Origin: Tillandsia leiboldiana
Lineage: Eukaryota > Streptophyta > Magnoliopsida > Poales > Bromeliaceae
NCBI GenBank assembly: GCA_029204045.2
Contig: CM055075.1
Span: forward strand, 27,700,613 to 27,764,612
Direction of reading: 5' to 3'
DNA: 64,000 nucleotides
In this document: in pieces, positions 60,601-64,000 of the stretch
Numbering within the stretch: the first letter of the stretch is position 1
How the letters are laid out: each line of letters starts with the position of its first letter
Program-made: the position numbers and the translations under genes
The notes under the pieces: generated by a model
Told to the model about the DNA's origin: nothing
Databases searched by the model: none
What the model saw: the letters and a program-made list of their open reading frames with translations, nothing else

Positions 60601-63600
60601 AATCAACTATTCAATCGGCTTCAAATTGCACACCAATTTTGTGTGCATCAAGATTCCTGCTTGTCTGGTGTGCATTTGATGAAATGTGGAGCTGAGAGGT
60701 GAAAAAGCGAAAGAATTAGTGAGTTGGTGCTTTCAGAAGCACTGTCTGTGTGCATGCGCATGCATGTGCTCAGGTGTGTGCTTGCAAGCGCCTGCGCATT
60801 TGTGCGTGTGCAAATCCTAATGTACGCATGCATGTCTTTATTCGTTACTGTGCATGTGCATGTGTTTGTGTATGTGTCTATATGTCTGTATGTCTTTATG
60901 TGTTTGTGCATCACATCAGTTAATTGCTTTGATTCTTAACTGAGAAATCTGTCAATTAATTTCAATAAGCTTGTTCAATTTGCATTGCCCATTGTGTCCT
61001 CATGATGCGTACAGTAATTGGTTTGAAACTCTGCATTTAGGTTTCTTAACACTATAGATATTTAAGTCTAGAAAAAATATTGTAGCTGGACACACTCTCT
61101 CTCTCTCTCTCTCTGAACCTGAATCTGTGTGTGTGCACGTATATGTACACGCGTGTCCACAGTTGTTCAAATATATATATATTTGGATATATTTATACGA
61201 GTGTTTGAGCATGCATCTTTGGAAGTAACAGAGGAAAATAAAGCTTGAAGGTTGCTCTTGTAATAAAGTATCTCTTGCAAATTTACGTAAAAAGAGGAAA
61301 GATTAAACATATGAGAGGAAGAAAGAGTATGAATTTGACCCAGGAGTCCTTTTTTTCTCAGAAACTTTAACAAAGTGTGTTGGCTATCTGTGTTTGTTTC
61401 TCTTTTTTTTTGGATTGTTCATTTTTTCCCAGCTTGGAGCTAGTCATGAAAGAAATCTGTACTGTGCTGATAAAATATTTAGCTTATTTTCTGGTTAAAA
61501 TATATGCTTCTTATTCTTCAAGTAGTTGGTCAAACTTTCAGTTTTCCACCTTTTCATATGTTTGTTAATTTAGAGCTTAAACTCTTTTGATCTTCTCTGC
61601 TGGTTTGACTTTAGTCTTGATATGAATCCTGTAGGCATTTGTCTCTGAGAATGGTGTCAAATTTGTCCGCATTGATGGCAGCACTCTTCCTAAGGAGAGG
61701 AAAGACGCAGTTGATGCTTTTCATTACTCAGCTGAGGTAGGTCCTTCATTCACCTCTTTAATTGGTGTCACAAGGTCAAGATAGACCTTTGCTTTTGTTT
61801 GGGATTGGCATTATTACATTCGTAACTTTCTGTAGAAATAACTTCGTTCTTTTATCTATCTTTGTAGTATCGTGCTTCCCTACTGTTTTGCTTACTGTTT
61901 TTGTGGGTTTCTTTCTTTGTTGATAATTTTAGTCAGGTGCTTAATTGTTAAATTATAATAGGCTCCCTATTGATCCATCAGGTCAAGATTGCAATAATTG
62001 GAATAACTGTTGGCTTTTGTGGTTTAAACTTGTCATCTGCTCGAAATGTTGTATTCTTGGAGCTGCCCAAAACAGCTTCAGAGATGGTGCAGGTTAATTT
62101 TCTTTCTTCTACATTGTTATGATCTACTTATTTCTACATTTCTTGTTTCAATACATATGTTTTTGTGATAATGCTAGAAATGGCCTGACAAGCAGGTATG
62201 GTAATTCTTTGGACGATGAGATAAACAGATCTCATAATTTGTGAACTGAATTTATTGCTTAGAATTTGGCATAGTCTTTGATCAGTATAGTTGAATCTCA
62301 AGTTAGCAAATTGATTAATTTGTTAAGTTCTGTTGAGCCTACAACCGTCAGATTTTTCTGACATTTATTCTTGTTGCTCTTATTTCTGCTTTGAATCTTT
62401 TGCTTTCTAGGTTATGCTATTACTAATAATGTTAAATAAAATCATTGCATGAATTATTTCCTTGCAATAATATGCAGCGAGAAGTGAATGGTAGTGATAC
62501 GTGGTTTGGTTGAATGGATAAATTAAGTGACACATTTGAGGCAAGCTAGAAGTAACAATAAGTAAAAGATTTGAAAAGGTCATTCAGGGGGAAGTAAATG
62601 TGGTCCGTTCATGTTATTTAAGAAATAAGTTGCTGGGGATTATCATCTAAAGTAATTGCTATGGGCTACCAATAGGCCACTTTAAAGCTTTGTATGCATG
62701 CCTTTATTTGTTGTAGGCTGAGGATAGAGCTCATAGGCGTGGACAAACCAATGCAGTCAACATATACATCTTTTGTGCGAAGGTAGTTTACTGTTGAAGA
62801 CTGTTTTTGTGATGTGAGGATTTCTTCCCCCCCCCCCAGAGAGGGGGGGGGGGTGTTGTTGTTGGTGGGTGGGACTTGCAACTTTAACAGAGGGCTAAGC
62901 ATAATCTTGCAGGGTACGTATGATGAATCACATTGGCTGACATTAAACAAGAGGCTCTTTTGTGTCTCATCTATGATGAATGGAAAACAGGATGCCATAA
63001 GAGAGATAGAGGTAAAAATTATTTATTACTTATGCGACCCTATTTTCTTTCCGTGCTGAATCTGTGGCCTCCTCCTTAACATCATGCTTGTTTCATATGA
63101 CTCAAAAGCAATAATTGTTGTTGAACTCTGAGGTTTGAGATCTATGTGTCACAATTCACTTGACAGGTTGACAGAGTTCTCCAACTAGAAAATAGTGGCA
63201 ATACTGATCCTGAAAGCACATGTATGATCCCCAGAAGTAAATAATTAAACTTATCGGTTTATTCTGGTATTCTGTCAAAAATAGAGCTGACTTTAATTCA
63301 CGAACTTGATAGTCAAGCAGGAATCACTTGGATTGCGAGGTGAAATCTCAGAAGAACTAGTAAATACTGCTGCAGAGTGCGTTGGAGATGATGCAGATTT
63401 CATCATTCAGACGGTTCCTCTCGAGTTTGAGGTAAAAATGCTTTGCTCTTTATATTGTCTTTGTTCGACATTGCTTAATGTCTTTTCTTGCTGTGCTATG
63501 TTCATTACGAAGAACTTCGATAATCTTAACTTGCTTACTAAAGTAAATTTGATTTTGGTTTTAATGCTTATGATGTTTGGATAGGATGACAAATTCCATG

Positions 63601-63912
63601 CTATGGATATTCAAGAGGATGCTTCGTCACGTGAAAATCAGGATAGCGATGATTTTAAAACTTCACAATCTGAACAATCTGGTAGTTCGAGTTGCAAAGC
63701 TAACAGGGGAGACAGGAAGTTAGGAGAATCCGAGGTGCTTTCGTTTCCCTGCTTATTTTCTTTTCAGACGAGAATGTATTTTATATCCCACAAAAGCACA
63801 TTATATTTGAATATTGCAGGTTAATAGGAAGGATTCTGTTGATAATGGAGCTCATGGAGGTGGTGAGCCTGTTGTAAATAGTTCTATCCAGGTGGAATTC
63901 CTCCGATTTGAG
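54692..63912 (+). CDS. ZRANB3-like SNF2-family annealing helicase, 3' end outside the window
   Basis: Eighteen exons are visible: 54692-54973, 55163-55519, 55739-55871, 56570-56745, 57490-57563, 58227-58262, 58388-58478, 59106-59165, 59543-59768, 60242-60438, 61635-61736, 61982-62092, 62717-62782, 62913-63011, 63167-63236, 63313-63431, 63585-63734, 63820-63912. All are in phase and give 814 residues so far. The N-terminus (MEVTEEQRRRAEANR) and FPGQSECLR match plant ZRANB3/SMARCAL1-like proteins. Motor motifs: LLPFQLEGLKF, ADEMGLGKTLQ (Walker A, about 205-215), IIDESHN (DESH box), MLSGTPSLSR, then helicase-C blocks HHLKVLDGIQ, VRIDGSTLP and AEDRAHRRGQT (motif VI, about 616-626). It would remodel stalled replication forks by ATP-driven strand annealing. 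Plant orthologues (At5g07810 type) carry a C-terminal HNH nuclease domain, which would lie past the window. No frame break seen. Confidence 0.94.
56004..56347. mobile_element. MITE in intron 3 of the helicase gene
   Basis: Perfect terminal repeat caaggatttaag...cttaaatccttg, flanked by cttagcat at 55996-56003 and 56348-56355 (9 bases if the adjoining c is counted). Both sub-ends are packed with cgtgccggcacgg-like palindromes. Its architecture resembles that of the gtgtccg-rich MITE in the LINE, so the two may be related families. Confidence 0.8.
57936..58046 (+). repeat. Short tandem duplication in helicase intron 5
   Basis: The segment tgaatattgcagaaaaaatgg with the following agaaatta...ttcca.agaact recurs once about 61 bases downstream with a few changes. 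Confidence 0.7.
60735..60910 (+). repeat. Alternating purine-pyrimidine tract in helicase intron 10
   Basis: Dense TG/CA/GC steps: gtgtgcatgcgcatgcatgtg, gtgcgtgtgca, tgtgcatgtgcatgtg, with little interruption over about 175 bases. Sequence of this type can adopt left-handed Z-DNA under supercoiling. The long open frames here on both strands are side effects of the bias. Confidence 0.7.
62827..62853. repeat. C-run/G-run inverted repeat in helicase intron 13
   Basis: A run of nine to ten Cs, then agaga, then a run of about eleven Gs: a strong GC hairpin between exons 13 and 14, in otherwise AT-rich intron. Homopolymer lengths here are likely to be misread. Confidence 0.8.
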
Positions 63913-64000
63913 GTGAAAACATATCTAAGTCTTAGAGCTGATGCTTTTCTGATTTTAATACTCAATGTTTGTTGGGTAGCACAGCTAGCTTTTTCTTTTC

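Noticed and set aside
60648..60939. Cys/Met/Val-rich and Thr/His-rich frames on both strands
   Set aside because: They come from the alternating TG/CA tract within helicase intron 10.

Overview
This is plant nuclear DNA. Genes are split by short GT-AG introns, first exons are GC-rich while introns and spacers are AT-rich, and the spacers are full of hairpin MITEs, (TA)n and (GA)n tracts, LINE remnants and solo LTRs. GC-rich first exons in an AT-rich background suggest a monocot, but I cannot name the species. Seven gene loci can be supported. In order they are: a decayed CDK-like protein kinase (minus, cut by the left edge); a small HNH-nuclease-fold protein (minus); an organellar methionyl-tRNA synthetase (plus, 12 exons, complete); a small putative thylakoid-lumen protein of unknown function (minus, 4 exons); a TrmH/SpoU RNA 2'-O-methyltransferase (plus, 5 exons); a membrane-anchored RING-finger protein (plus, one coding exon, upstream ORF in its leader); and a ZRANB3-like SNF2 annealing helicase (plus, 18 exons visible, cut by the right edge).

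The main structural fact is that 25929-39005 and 39106-51815 are two versions of the same roughly 13 kb. They meet exactly at a 100-N gap at 39006-39105. The last bases before the gap recur at 51801-51815 and the first bases after it recur at 25929. This is what two overlapping, unmerged contig ends look like, so the second lumen-protein gene, the second TrmH gene and the second LINE are probably not extra genes. The versions also differ by whole transposon insertions: a solo LTR and a MITE in the left copy only, and a Tourist-like MITE in the right copy only. They therefore look like two haplotypes. The right copy carries extra one-base indels that break the lumen-protein frame.

Layout: 1-1791 kinase pseudogene; 1792-14675 gene-free AT-rich DNA with a dense array of hairpin elements lodged in (TA)n tracts (8.9-12.6 kb); 15013-16868 HNH gene; 16869-17844 shared divergent promoter invaded by a MITE and a (TA)n tract; 17845-24513 MetRS; 24514-26622 spacer with a LINE tail; 26623-32838 lumen-protein gene carrying a LINE in its third intron; 33787-37033 TrmH; 37034-39005 spacer; N gap; second version of the same interval to 51815; 51700-53950 RING gene; 54692 to the end, the helicase.

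Functionally this is an ordinary housekeeping neighbourhood: organellar translation (MetRS), RNA modification (TrmH), a plastid protein, genome maintenance (ZRANB3-like) and ubiquitin signalling. The genes are not co-transcribed. HNH/MetRS and lumen protein/TrmH are divergent pairs with start codons about 1 kb apart. I did not find a clear novel multi-gene system. The most interesting items are the assembly overlap with its haplotype-specific insertions, the (TA)n-lodged hairpin array, a 5S-bearing TRIM in a MetRS intron, a duplicated splice acceptor in MetRS, a probable GC-AG intron in the HNH gene, and the functionally unknown lumen protein.
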